This document shows, one piece after another, positions 1-8,524 of a stretch of 64,000 nt of DNA. This DNA comes from DATNBU01 sp964476185. GTDB taxonomy: Bacteria; Desulfobacterota; Binatia; UBA1149; CAITLU01. Position 1 is the stretch's first letter, and each line of letters opens with the position of its first letter. The notes beneath the pieces are model-generated. The model saw only the letters and a list, made by a program, of their open reading frames with translations. It was not told the DNA's origin and made no database searches. The DNA lies in assembly GCA_964476185.1 (NCBI GenBank), contig CAYYZO010000006.1, forward strand, positions 23,777 to 87,776. Direction: 5' to 3'. The position numbers and the translations under genes are program-made.

Positions 1-746
1 ACCAGGCGCGTTTCGCGGACGGCGCGCACCTTCGCGAACGCTCGCAACAGGGTCGGGTAGTCTTTCTGGCGAACGAGTCGTCCGGCCGCGAGCACGACGG
101 GCGGTTCTCCCGGCGCGAACCACGGATGCGCGAGCGGCTCGCACGCGCGTCGTCGCAGCGCGTCGGCAGGGATCGGGTTGTAGATCGTGACGATTCGCTC
201 GCGGGGATAGCCGGTCGCGCGCGCGAGGTCGTCGCCGACTCCGGCGGAGACCGCGATGACGGCCCCGGCGTCGAAGTACAGCCGGCGAGCGAGCAGCCGG
301 GCGAGGGGACGCTTCGCGGGCGGCGAGCCGTCGCCGCGATCGCGGGTGAGGTGGTTGCTGATGCGCAGCACGACGGGCACGTCGCTGCCTGCGAGCCGGC
401 GCGCGAGCAGGGCCGGCGCGTGCACGTGGCTGGCCGCGGAGAGCAGCACGCGCGGCGGAGTCCGGCGCAATCGCCGCGCCAGCAGCGGCATGGCGAGCAG
501 CAGCTGCACGCGACGCGGCAGGCGCGCGAGCGGATGGGCGCCGCGCCAGCGGGTGAGCTCGACGACGCGCACGCGCGCGTCGATCTCCCGTTCGAGCGGG
601 CCTTCGGCGGTGACCATCCAGAGCTCGATCGCCAGCCCACGGCGCGCGAGCTCGTTGACCAGCGTGACGGTGCGCCGCTGCGCGCCGCCGCCGCTCGGGC
701 TGTGAAGGAAAACGGCAGCATCGGCGGGCGATCCGCGCGAAGTCAT
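1..746 (-). CDS. GT4-family glycosyltransferase, 3' end outside window
   Basis: This gene would transfer a sugar from an activated donor to a lipid-linked or soluble acceptor, probably at the inner membrane. The visible 248 residues carry the N-terminal GT-B loop GGGAQRR (residues 19-25) and, near the cut end, AGRLVRQKDYPTLLRA, the start of the C-terminal Rossmann domain of family GT4. The catalytic E-x7-E region lies beyond base 1. The ATG at 746 overlaps the stop of the upstream gene as ATGA, so the two are translationally coupled. It is a clear paralog of that upstream glycosyltransferase, sharing the GGGAQRR and QKDYPTLLRA segments. The acceptor cannot be told from the sequence. Family assignment is firm, substrate unknown. 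Confidence 0.9.
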   Translation of the reverse strand, partial: MTSRGSPADAAVFLHSPSGGGAQRRTVTLVNELARRGLAIELWMVTAEGPLEREIDARVRVVELTRWRGAHPLARLPRRVQLLLAMPLLARRLRRTPPRVLLSAASHVHAPALLARRLAGSDVPVVLRISNHLTRDRGDGSPPAKRPLARLLARRLYFDAGAVIAVSAGVGDDLARATGYPRERIVTIYNPIPADALRRRACEPLAHPWFAPGEPPVVLAAGRLVRQKDYPTLLRAFAKVRAVRETRL

Positions 747-1900
747 GCGACGGCCCTCTGCAGGACGGCGAGATAGGCCTCGGCGACGCGGGCGACGTCG
801 AACTCCGCTGCGCGGCGGCGCAGTCCGCCACGGTCGGGTCGCTGGTCGAGGGCGTCGTCGATCGCGGCCGCCAGCGCGCGAGGATCGCCGACCGGGACGA
901 GCCGACCGTATCGTCCGTCGTCGAGGAACTCGCGCACGCCGCCCGGGCAGTCCGTCGCGACGACGGGGCAGCCGCACGCGAGCGCCTCGGCGATCGCGTT
1001 GCTGAATCCCTCCCAGCGCGAGGCGGATACGAACAGGTCCGCGCGCGCCATGCTCGCGAAGGGGTTGTCGTCGAAGCCGGCGAAGCGGACGGCCTCGGCG
1101 ACGCCGAGATCGGCGGCGAGGGAGGTGAGGCGCGGCAACTGTTCGCCGGCGCCGAGCACGACCAGGCGGGCCGGGCGTCGCCGACGCAACTCCTGCAGCG
1201 CACGGAGCAGGGTTGGATAGTCTTTCTGGGACTTGAGCTTCCCGACGGCGAGCAGGACGGGTTCGCCGTCGTTTCTCGACCCGGCGGGCGAGGGGCCGCG
1301 GGAGAGCCACGCATGGGAGGGGGTTTCCCGCGCCAGCGCCGCGATGCGCGAGACGGCGACCGGCGACGGGATCACGGTCACGAGGTCTCGAGACATTCCT
1401 GCGAACCCGATGGCGTCGTCCGCCACGGATCGGGCCAGCGCGATGGCCGCGTCGCATTGCGGGTACAGGCGGCGTACGAGTCGCGCGGCGGCGGGCCGGC
1501 CTTTCTCGGTCGTGGAGCGCGAGATCGGCATGTTGATCGAGATCACGATCGGCACGCGGGAAGCGGCGAGCTTGCGCGCCAGCAGTCCGGCGAGGTTCGC
1601 CGGCGTCGAGCTTCCGAGCAGGACGTCCGGTGGATCACGGCGCAGGACGCCGGCGAGCGCCGGCAGGCCGACGAGCATGCGCAGGCTCTTCCTGCGCTCG
1701 ACGCCGGCGACGGCGCGCCGGGCGGCCCGCAGCGGGACGACGAGCGCTCCGTCCGGGACGAGACCCGCGAACCGACCGCGCGGGCTGCCGACGAGCAGCG
1801 AGACGCCATGCCCTCGACGTACGAACTCGCCGGCCAGCGTCAGCAGCCGCCGTTGTGCGCCGCCGCCGTCGAGTCCGGTCAGGAGGATCCCGATGCGCAT
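743..1900 (-). CDS. GT4-family glycosyltransferase
   Basis: This is a complete 385-residue GT-B fold glycosyltransferase. GGGAQRR lies at residues 12-18, the C-terminal domain opens with KLKSQKDYPTLLRA (about 221-234), and EGFSNAIAEA (about 297-306) supplies the GT4 E-x7-E donor-binding motif. I chose the ATG at 1900 because the protein then begins MRIGILLTGLDGGGAQ, as family members do; the frame is open for another 100 residues upstream but that stretch is low-complexity Arg-rich. It lies 10 bp downstream of the nucleotidyltransferase gene and overlaps the next glycosyltransferase by ATGA. Retaining glycosyl transfer is known for the family; a role in decorating the product of the neighbouring CDP-alcohol enzyme is inferred. 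Confidence 0.92.
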   Translation of the reverse strand: MRIGILLTGLDGGGAQRRLLTLAGEFVRRGHGVSLLVGSPRGRFAGLVPDGALVVPLRAARRAVAGVERRKSLRMLVGLPALAGVLRRDPPDVLLGSSTPANLAGLLARKLAASRVPIVISINMPISRSTTEKGRPAAARLVRRLYPQCDAAIALARSVADDAIGFAGMSRDLVTVIPSPVAVSRIAALARETPSHAWLSRGPSPAGSRNDGEPVLLAVGKLKSQKDYPTLLRALQELRRRRPARLVVLGAGEQLPRLTSLAADLGVAEAVRFAGFDDNPFASMARADLFVSASRWEGFSNAIAEALACGCPVVATDCPGGVREFLDDGRYGRLVPVGDPRALAAAIDDALDQRPDRGGLRRRAAEFDVARVAEAYLAVLQRAVA

Positions 1901-1910
1901 GGCACCGCGC

Positions 1911-2681
1911 TCACGACGAAAGCGACGGCGCGACGGCCGCCCTGCGCGACGGCCGCGCCCACTGCGAGGCAAGGGCGTGGGCTCGGGCGAGGTCCTCGGG
2001 GACGTCGATCTCCGCGTAGCCGAGTCCGTCCACCGGCACCGTGCGGACGAGCCCGCGCAACGCCAGCCGCTCGACTGCCGAGAGGTACCAGCGTCGTTCG
2101 GCGCCGGGTTCGCGCGAGACCTCGCGCAGCGCCTCGGCGAACAGGGTCGGACCTTCGTCGCGCCAGATCGAGACGCCGATGGCTTCGCCGGAGACGCCAT
2201 CGGTGGGCAGGTGCTTGCCGATGTGGTCGAGCCACCCGAGGCCGCTCGCCACCTTCATGTCGTCCTCGTCGTAGGCCGGCTTGGCGGTCACCGCCACGCC
2301 GGCGATCACGCCACGCGCGGCGCAGAGCCACGCGAGGAGGGCCGGGTCGACGAGCGTGTCGCCGTTCAGGAGGAGGAAGTCCTCGTTCATCTCGGACGCG
2401 GCAGCGAGGCAGCTCACGAGGTTGTCGGCGCGCTCGAAGTCGGGGTTGAACAACGTGCGCGTCCGAAGCCGTCCGGGCGCGCGGAGCGCGAGGTGCCGCA
2501 CGACGCCCGCGGCGCCGAACCCCGTGACGACGACGGCCTCGGTGACGCCGCACGCCTCGAGGGCGTCGAGCTGCCAGTCGAGCACGCTGCGGCCCGCGAT
2601 CCGCAACAGGCACTTCGGGCGGTCGAGCGTGAACGGGAGCAACCTCTTCCCGCGCCCGGCACTGAGCACGATGGCTTTCAT
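1911..2681 (-). CDS. sugar/polyol-phosphate nucleotidyltransferase (LicC/IPCT-like)
   Basis: This 256-residue protein is a single-domain nucleotidyltransferase. The nucleotide-binding signature SAGRGKRL sits at residues 7-14, followed by RPKCLLRIAG (21-30), and the metal-binding NGDTL lies at 106-110. It would couple CTP or another NTP to a phosphorylated alcohol or sugar, releasing pyrophosphate. The short length, without a left-handed helix domain, resembles choline-phosphate or inositol-phosphate cytidylyltransferases more than glucose-1-phosphate enzymes. Its ATG at 2681 overlaps the stop of the CDP-alcohol phosphatidyltransferase (ATGA), which strongly suggests it makes that enzyme's CDP-activated donor. 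Nucleotidyltransferase activity is secure; CTP use and the substrate are inferred from context. Confidence 0.85.
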   Translation of the reverse strand: MKAIVLSAGRGKRLLPFTLDRPKCLLRIAGRSVLDWQLDALEACGVTEAVVVTGFGAAGVVRHLALRAPGRLRTRTLFNPDFERADNLVSCLAAASEMNEDFLLLNGDTLVDPALLAWLCAARGVIAGVAVTAKPAYDEDDMKVASGLGWLDHIGKHLPTDGVSGEAIGVSIWRDEGPTLFAEALREVSREPGAERRWYLSAVERLALRGLVRTVPVDGLGYAEIDVPEDLARAHALASQWARPSRRAAVAPSLSS

Positions 2682-3901
2682 GTCTGTCCCCTCGCTTCTT
2701 CCAGTGTCCCGAGCACCGGAGCAGGTCGTGCGGCGAACGGTCGGGCATGGACCGGCAGGTGGCGAGCATCGCACGGCAGCGCGGCCAGCCACGGTTCGAG
2801 TCGATGTCGGCGAAAGCGCAGCCAGCCGGCTTGCGACACGCGCAGGACGAGAAGCACGGAGCAGGCCGCGGTCCATGCCGCGACGGCGACGAGGCCGTGA
2901 TCGGGCCGGCCGGCGATCGCGAACGCGCTCAGCAGCAGCAGGTTCGGGTTCCGGCGCGCCAGGACGAGGCGGAAGTAGGAGTCGGCCGGGCGCCATGCGA
3001 ACAGGGAGAATCCCGCCAGGAGTCCTTCGAAGCACCCCTCGGCGAGCCGGCCCGCCACGTAGCCGGCGAGGATGACGGAGAACGCGGGCGCGGGATCGAA
3101 GCCTTCGATCACTCCGGCGGCGCCCCAGCCCCAGGCGAGATACCACAGCGGCGGGTGCAGCAGGTCGAGCACGTGATCGAACAGGTGCCCGAGCCGTGAC
3201 GACGTGACGGTGACGCGCGCGAGCTTGCCGTCGACGGTGTCCAGGAACGTCATCGCCCACGCCATCGCGAGGCCACCGGCGAAGTCGCCGACCGCGAAAC
3301 GCCAGGTCGCGGCGATCGCCAGAACCCAACTCGCCGTCGTGACGGTGTTCGGCGACAGACCCAGCCGCGCGCAGATGCCGGTGACCAGCCGGGCCGGGGC
3401 GGGCCAGACCCATTTCGTGACGAGATCGGTCACCCCTTTGTACGCGCCGTCGAACAGGTAGCGGGCCAGCGTCCGGGCCTGGTCGCGCCGGATCGGGATG
3501 GCGGCGGCGGCCGAAGCCTTGAGCATGGGCCCGGTCCAGGCGTTGGAGAGGGACGCCGGCGTTTCGAGATGGATCCGGCCGAGCGATTGGAGAAGTGCCC
3601 GACCTTCGATGACCTCGCGCGCCGTGGCCGCGGCCTCGCAGGACACGTGCGCGGCGACGGGAACGGAGTACGCTTGCGCGCCCGTGGCAAGCAGCACGCT
3701 CCCCGGTCGCGCGAGCATCGACCGGAGCAGGCGGTCGTCGAACAACCAGTCGCCGCGGACGAGGAGCGTGCTGGCGGCCTCGCCGTCGGCCGCGCCGACG
3801 ACGGCTCCCGCCGCGCGCAACTGACGCTCGAGGCGGGTGGCGCCGTCGAGTCCCCACAGTCGCACGGTGGAATTGCCCACGATCGTGGCGTTCGTCTTCA
3901 C
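2678..3901 (-). CDS. CDP-alcohol phosphatidyltransferase family protein
   Basis: This 407-residue membrane enzyme carries the complete CDP-alcohol phosphotransferase signature D-x2-DG-x2-AR-x8-G-x3-D-x3-D at residues 221-246 (DTVDGKLAR, G238, D242, D246). It moves a phospho-alcohol from a CDP-linked donor to an acceptor hydroxyl. Several hydrophobic segments follow residue 180. Residues 1-150 precede the membrane part and contain no motif I can assign; their size and position recall the cytidylyltransferase half of fused inositol-phosphate enzymes, perhaps degenerate. The GTG at 3901 overlaps the upstream stop as GTGA, which fixes the start, and the stop overlaps the nucleotidyltransferase start. 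The acceptor (lipid, polyol phosphate or other) is not determinable. Confidence 0.88.
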   Translation of the reverse strand: MKTNATIVGNSTVRLWGLDGATRLERQLRAAGAVVGAADGEAASTLLVRGDWLFDDRLLRSMLARPGSVLLATGAQAYSVPVAAHVSCEAAATAREVIEGRALLQSLGRIHLETPASLSNAWTGPMLKASAAAAIPIRRDQARTLARYLFDGAYKGVTDLVTKWVWPAPARLVTGICARLGLSPNTVTTASWVLAIAATWRFAVGDFAGGLAMAWAMTFLDTVDGKLARVTVTSSRLGHLFDHVLDLLHPPLWYLAWGWGAAGVIEGFDPAPAFSVILAGYVAGRLAEGCFEGLLAGFSLFAWRPADSYFRLVLARRNPNLLLLSAFAIAGRPDHGLVAVAAWTAACSVLLVLRVSQAGWLRFRRHRLEPWLAALPCDARHLPVHARPFAARPAPVLGTLEEARGQT

Positions 3902-4665
3902 GGGCGTCCTTCGGCTCGGGGGCGGGCCTCGGTCAACGGGGTCGTCGGCCGGAGCCTCGCATCGTCGCGGTCGAACCGGAGGATGCGGGGGCGCCCGCGG
4001 CCGAACCCGAGAAACGGCGGCTCCTCTTCGAGCAGCCAGAGCAGCACCTGCAGCAGGTTCCTGTGCGACACCACGAGCACGTGGCGGCCGTCGGCCAGTT
4101 CCGGGACGATGTGCTCGCGCCAGCACGGCAGAACGCGCATGGCGACGTCGCGCAGGCTCTCGGCGTGGGGCAGCAGGTGCCGGTCGATGCCCGCATACCG
4201 TGCATCGCGGTGGGGAGAGCGCGGATCGGATTCCGACAGCGACGGCGGACGCTCGCGGGCGCGGCGACGACAGCGCAGCACGCGACGCGGGCCGTAGCGC
4301 ATCGCCGCTGCCCACGGGGTGAGTCCCTGCAGTGCACCGTAGTGGCGTTCGTTCAGTCGCCAGCAAGGGCGGATCGGTACGCCGGGTTGTCCGCGCGCGG
4401 CCAGCGCGATCTCCGCGGTGTCGATCGTGCGGCCGAGCATCGACGTGAAGCAGACGTCGACGGGCGGGACGTCCCCGCGCAGCGCCCGCCCGGCGTCGGC
4501 GGCTTCGAGCCGGCCGCGCGCGCTCAGTCCGATGTCTTCCCAGCCCGTGAAGCGAAGAGAACGGTTCCAGCGACTCTGGCCGTGTCGCAGGAGCGTAAGG
4601 ACGGCCGGCGGAGCGACGGTCCGCGATTCCGACGGGATCGTGGGGAGGACAGGGAGTGCGCGCAC
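3898..4665 (-). CDS. phosphoglycerate mutase-like histidine phosphatase
   Basis: This 255-residue protein matches cofactor-dependent phosphoglycerate mutase over most of its length: RHGQSRWN (27-34, with the phospho-acceptor histidine), FTGWEDIGLS and ERHYGALQGL (106-115, with the acid/base Glu). The second histidine motif is unusual: SHRN (200-203) replaces the AHGNS of true GpmA. It could be a real mutase or a phosphatase that trims the product of the downstream CDP-alcohol enzyme. It starts with GTG at 4665, is the first gene of the 5-gene minus-strand operon, and overlaps the next gene by GTGA. The first 22 residues may not belong to the protein, since the conserved domain begins near residue 23. 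Confidence 0.82.
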   Translation of the reverse strand: MRALPVLPTIPSESRTVAPPAVLTLLRHGQSRWNRSLRFTGWEDIGLSARGRLEAADAGRALRGDVPPVDVCFTSMLGRTIDTAEIALAARGQPGVPIRPCWRLNERHYGALQGLTPWAAAMRYGPRRVLRCRRRARERPPSLSESDPRSPHRDARYAGIDRHLLPHAESLRDVAMRVLPCWREHIVPELADGRHVLVVSHRNLLQVLLWLLEEEPPFLGFGRGRPRILRFDRDDARLRPTTPLTEARPRAEGRP

Positions 4666-4795
4666 TACGCTCTCCGCTCAGGACCCCGCGCGTCGCGTGA
4701 ACGACCCGCCGTCCTGACGTCTCCGCCTTCGCCGCGGAACCCCGTGCAACCACCGCACCATCGCGGGAGATGCTAGGCCGCCGCCGCGCGAGCGC

Positions 4796-4813
4796 CCATG
4801 ACGGATGTCATGG
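4796..4813. promoter_or_regulatory. inverted repeat upstream of the glycosyltransferase operon
   Basis: Perfect 7-bp arms CCATGAC and GTCATGG are separated by GGAT, 131 bp upstream of the first gene of the minus-strand operon. The rest of the spacer 4666-4950 shows no ORF with coding character. This may be an operator or a chance palindrome; no matching regulator is adjacent. Confidence 0.3.
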
Positions 4814-4950
4814 TGACGCTCCGCGTCGTGGCGCGCAAACCGGCGGCACGGCGGGATGTAGCGCACCTGTCAGCGCTGATTAGCGATCCTGTGCTCCTGC
4901 GCGGCGGCGACGGCCCGTGCGTGCCGCGCGCCCGGCCCCGGCCGGTCGTC

Positions 4951-6567
4951 TCAGGGGCATCCGCCGACTCCCGGCGTGTACGTCGTCTGGGGATCGCTCG
5001 CGCAGTACAGCGTGACGGCGGATTGCAGCTGGAGCCGGCCCGGGCCGGGCAGGCCGACGACGGTGTTGACCGAGGCCGAAGAGGTCGGCGGCGAGCAGAA
5101 CGTTCCGCCGACGTACGGCACGTAGGGGTTGGGCATGCCCTGGGTCACGATCGGATCCAGGAAACAATCGCGTCGCTCCACCAGCGTGCAGGTCCCCGCG
5201 TCGATCCCCAGCGTCGCCGGCTCGCAGTCGACGTTGCTCCCGCATCCGATCAGTCCGGTGCCTTCGGCGCGCAGTACCATGTCGCAGTACAGGTCGTCGG
5301 GACCGACGGCGCACAAGCCTTCCTCGCCGCCGACGTCGTCGCACTGGCCGGTGTCGCACGCGTTCGGCAGTGTCAGCGAGCCGCTGCCGTTGCTCGCACA
5401 GGCGCCGGCGGACAGGGCCTCGCACTCGGCGTGGCTGTTGCATGCGATCGTCGGATCGCCCGTGCAGAGCCGGCACGGGCACAACAGGTCACTGCCGGGG
5501 CCGTCGGTCGCGCACGGAACGTTCGCATGGAGTTCGTCCCGGCCGGTCGCCAGGCGCGTCTCGATGCGCAGGCCGGGGCCCGTGATGTTCGCACCGGCGA
5601 GCGGGTAGCAATCGAGGCTGTAGAGCGCGCCGGTCGGCGGCACGAACGTCGCGTTGTACGCCTGCGCGTCGCAGGTCTGTCCGGCGTTGGCGCCGCCGAC
5701 GCAGGTCCCTCCGCGCTGCCCGTCGGCCGGCGTCGGGTCGTCAACGCAGAGTGGGCAGGGCTGCAGCAGGGAGATGCCGAGGTAGATCTTCTCTGCGAGA
5801 TGAAGGTTGATGAACCCCGAACCCTCGTCGACGTTCACGTCGCCGTCGGGCTGGGAGGCCAGCGTGTTCAGCACGCAGACGGGCGTGTTGCCGGAAGACA
5901 GCGGCAGGGGCGGCCCGAAGTGGCAGATGCACTCGGCGCCGCCGCAGAACTGCTCGTCGGGCCCGGCGACCGTGAAGCACGGCTGGCGGTTGTCGTTCTC
6001 GCACCGGCAGTTCCCGAGCGAGGGGTCGTGGCCGGTCACCTCGCATTGTCCGCACGGAGCCGGCCCTTCGCAGCCGAGGAACACGCGCGCCGGAACCGGG
6101 TCGTCGGTGTCGTAGTCGTGCGAGAGGCCGGTCCATCCGACGTCGGCCTCGGTCCCGGTGCGGCAGCGTCCGAGGGTCGTGTCGCACACGGAAAAGGGCG
6201 CGCAGTCGGAGTTCGAGGCGCAGGCGCCACGGATCTTGGAGAACAATGCGAACTGGGCGACGGACGGGCACCCGCTGTCGTCCGGCTCGCAGGCAGGGCA
6301 GTCGAGGGTGACGTCGAGGCCGACGGCGAGGCGGAGAACGGTCAGTGCGTCGGTGCTGGTCGTCTCGCCGGAATCGTTCACGTCGCAGACGCAGAGGTCG
6401 CACGACTCCAGATCGACGGACGTACGCAGCACGAAGAGTGCATCGGAGGCGTCGGCCGGATCGTGGAGCGGCATGCCGCAGTCGCCCACGTCGGCGCCGG
6501 CGCGGCCAGCGACGGCGAACAGCAGGAGCGAGGCGAGCAAGAGCTTCATCCGCTTCTCGAGACCCAT
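4951..6567 (-). CDS. secreted Cys-rich protein with dockerin-like repeats
   Basis: This 538-residue protein begins with a signal peptide (hydrophobic LLLASLLLFAVAG, residues 9-20; likely cleavage after AGA). Two dockerin/EF-hand-like repeats follow: a degenerate one at about 35-50 (DPADASDALFVLR) and a better one at 61-82 (DVNDSG then STDALTVLRLAVG), with calcium-type Asp/Asn spacing. The remainder is very Cys-rich, full of CxxC and CxSNSDC-like knots, and ends YTPGVGGCP. The same domain order and identical C-terminal nonapeptide occur in the 802-residue protein at 19635-22043. I chose the ATG at 6567 because CGGAGGT precedes it and the signal peptide follows; the frame is open 25 codons further. 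Function unknown; an extracellular, disulfide-stabilised or metal-binding structural role is plausible. Confidence 0.8.
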   Translation of the reverse strand: MGLEKRMKLLLASLLLFAVAGRAGADVGDCGMPLHDPADASDALFVLRTSVDLESCDLCVCDVNDSGETTSTDALTVLRLAVGLDVTLDCPACEPDDSGCPSVAQFALFSKIRGACASNSDCAPFSVCDTTLGRCRTGTEADVGWTGLSHDYDTDDPVPARVFLGCEGPAPCGQCEVTGHDPSLGNCRCENDNRQPCFTVAGPDEQFCGGAECICHFGPPLPLSSGNTPVCVLNTLASQPDGDVNVDEGSGFINLHLAEKIYLGISLLQPCPLCVDDPTPADGQRGGTCVGGANAGQTCDAQAYNATFVPPTGALYSLDCYPLAGANITGPGLRIETRLATGRDELHANVPCATDGPGSDLLCPCRLCTGDPTIACNSHAECEALSAGACASNGSGSLTLPNACDTGQCDDVGGEEGLCAVGPDDLYCDMVLRAEGTGLIGCGSNVDCEPATLGIDAGTCTLVERRDCFLDPIVTQGMPNPYVPYVGGTFCSPPTSSASVNTVVGLPGPGRLQLQSAVTLYCASDPQTTYTPGVGGCP

Positions 6568-6835
6568 TCCGGCACCTCCGTGTGTGGTTGTTTGCCAGCA
6601 ACAGTGTGACGTCCTCGATCGGGTATTGGCAACGGAGAACACGGAGAAAGCCGGTACGCAGTGTCCGGCAGTAAGTGGATAGTCTCACTTGGCGTCAGGT
6701 CGTACGGGGTCGACGGTGGCGGAAGGACGCTGGCTCGCCCGATCGAGCGTCGAGCGCGCAGGACGCGTGAGGGCGTGGCCTCTCGCGCTTGCGCGGCGTG
6801 GATCTACCCGCCGCGCTTCGATGCGCAGCGTCCGG

Positions 6836-8422
6836 TCAGAACCCGTGCGCCGCGAGCGCTGTCGAGATGCGATCGCGCACGGAAGGGTCGGGGAAGGGGA
6901 ACGACGCGAGAAAGTCGACGAGACCCAACGTGGGAGCGCGCCGGCGCACTTCGGCGGCCCATGCGTCGGCGCGTCGGGAGTCGCCTCGCATTGAGTGCGC
7001 CGCGACCGCGATCATGGCGATCATCACGTGGGCACCAGGCGAGCGGGCGGCGAGCTCCGCCCAGGTGGCGCCGTCGTCATGCTGCGAGCGAACGATGTGG
7101 GAGAGCGCACGGGTCGCGGTCATCGCGTAGTGCAGGGGATCGAGCGGGCTCAGCGCCATGGCGGCGTCGGCGTCCCGCTGCCCCTCGCGGCCCCGGCCGG
7201 ACAGCGTGTGCGTCCAGGCACGCGCGTAGACGCCCTGCGCGTAGTTCGGGCACAGCGCGACCGAACGTTCGATCCAGATCAGCGCCGAGTCGAGGTCGCG
7301 CTCGAGCCAATGGGCCCGACCCATCGAGAAGTTCGCGAACGGGTCGAGGGAGTCGAGCTCCACCGCGCGCTCCGCCGCGCTGCGTGCGAGCGCGGCCGAA
7401 GCGGCGTCGTGCGGCACGAAGTGCAGGAACGCATTCTGGAAATGCACGAAGGAGCGACCCGCGTGGGCGCGGGCGAAGGAGGGGTCGAGGTCGATCGCCC
7501 GGTCGAAGCATTCTCCGGCAAACGCGTTGTCGCTGCGGTTGAAGCGGAACATGTGGTGGCGGCCGAGGTGGTAAGCAGTCCACGCATCGAGATGCCCGGG
7601 GCTCGCTTTGGCTACGGTGGCCTCGTGCTCCGGGATACGCAGTTCCAGCGCGGAGACGACGCTGGATGCGATCCGTGCCGGCGTCTCCTGCACGTCGTCG
7701 AGCGAGATGCCGTACCGCTCGGCCCAGAGTACGTTGGCGTCGTGCGTTTGCGTGAGTCGTACCGAGACGACGAGTCGACGACCGCTCGTCTCGACGCTGC
7801 CGGTCACCACGTAGCGGACGCCGAGCAGGCGCCCGACATCCGCCGGATCGACGGCGTCCGGCCGCAGCCGAAACGACGACCCGCGTGCGACGACGAACAG
7901 CCAGCGCAGTCGCGCGAGCTCGGTGATCAACTCGTCGGCCAGCGCCTCGGCCACGGCGCCGTCCGGGGTCGGGTCGCCGACCCGCCCGAGCGCGAGCACC
8001 GCGATCGAAGGCCGTCCCGACTGCGCCGGCGCCTCGGCGTCTCGCGGTTCGTCGCCGCCTCGCGCGACCCGGGGCACCGCGCGTACGTCGGCCACGAAGC
8101 GGAACCCGCGCCCGTGCACGGTCCGGATCAGCCGCTGCGAGCGGCCGTCGTCGCCGATCGCGCGGCGGGCCGACTTGACGCGGCTGGAGATCGCGGCGTC
8201 CGAAACGACGCGGCCGTCCCAGACCTTCTCGACGATCTCGTCGCGCGAGACGAGTCGGTCGGCGTTCTCGACGAGCAGGAGAAGCAGCGCGAAGACCTGC
8301 GGCTCGACAGGGACGGGGCTGTCTTCCCGGCGCAGCTCGGCCCGCGCCGGGTCCAGCTCGAAGGTTTCGAAGCGGTGGATCACGGGCGGGACGATACCCG
8401 GAACCGCGCGGCCCGTCTCCAC
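6836..8422 (-). CDS. winged-helix (OmpR/CadC-type) regulator with TPR domain
   Basis: Residues 15-115 form an OmpR/PhoB-type winged helix (ETFELDPARAEL opening, EPQVFALLLLLVENADRLVSR core, RTVHGRGFRF wing). A middle segment follows (LALGRVGDPT to LELRIPE, about 135-260) that resembles the adenylate-cyclase-associated domain often found in such regulators, then TPR-like helices (AGECFDRAIDLDPSFARAHAG and similar, about 290-480). It has no receiver domain and no clear transmembrane helix, so it is a one-component regulator. The start is GTG at 8422, with another in-frame GTG at 8383; neither has a strong ribosome binding site. It is transcribed divergently from the small tautomerase gene 102 bp away, a likely target. 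The signal sensed is unknown. Confidence 0.85.
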   Translation of the reverse strand: METGRAVPGIVPPVIHRFETFELDPARAELRREDSPVPVEPQVFALLLLLVENADRLVSRDEIVEKVWDGRVVSDAAISSRVKSARRAIGDDGRSQRLIRTVHGRGFRFVADVRAVPRVARGGDEPRDAEAPAQSGRPSIAVLALGRVGDPTPDGAVAEALADELITELARLRWLFVVARGSSFRLRPDAVDPADVGRLLGVRYVVTGSVETSGRRLVVSVRLTQTHDANVLWAERYGISLDDVQETPARIASSVVSALELRIPEHEATVAKASPGHLDAWTAYHLGRHHMFRFNRSDNAFAGECFDRAIDLDPSFARAHAGRSFVHFQNAFLHFVPHDAASAALARSAAERAVELDSLDPFANFSMGRAHWLERDLDSALIWIERSVALCPNYAQGVYARAWTHTLSGRGREGQRDADAAMALSPLDPLHYAMTATRALSHIVRSQHDDGATWAELAARSPGAHVMIAMIAVAAHSMRGDSRRADAWAAEVRRRAPTLGLVDFLASFPFPDPSVRDRISTALAAHGF

Positions 8423-8524
8423 GTCGTCTCCACGAGATCTTCAAGCCTTCCGGTCGGGCTGCGGTTACACAGGGAGCACGGCCGCCGGAATCGGTCCGGG
8501 GGCTGAAGCCGAGGAGAAGATCCC

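Noticed and set aside
4666..4950. Short minus-strand frame 4678-4866
   Set aside because: 62 codons, Arg/His-rich, without ribosome binding site or similarity; region is better read as a regulatory spacer.
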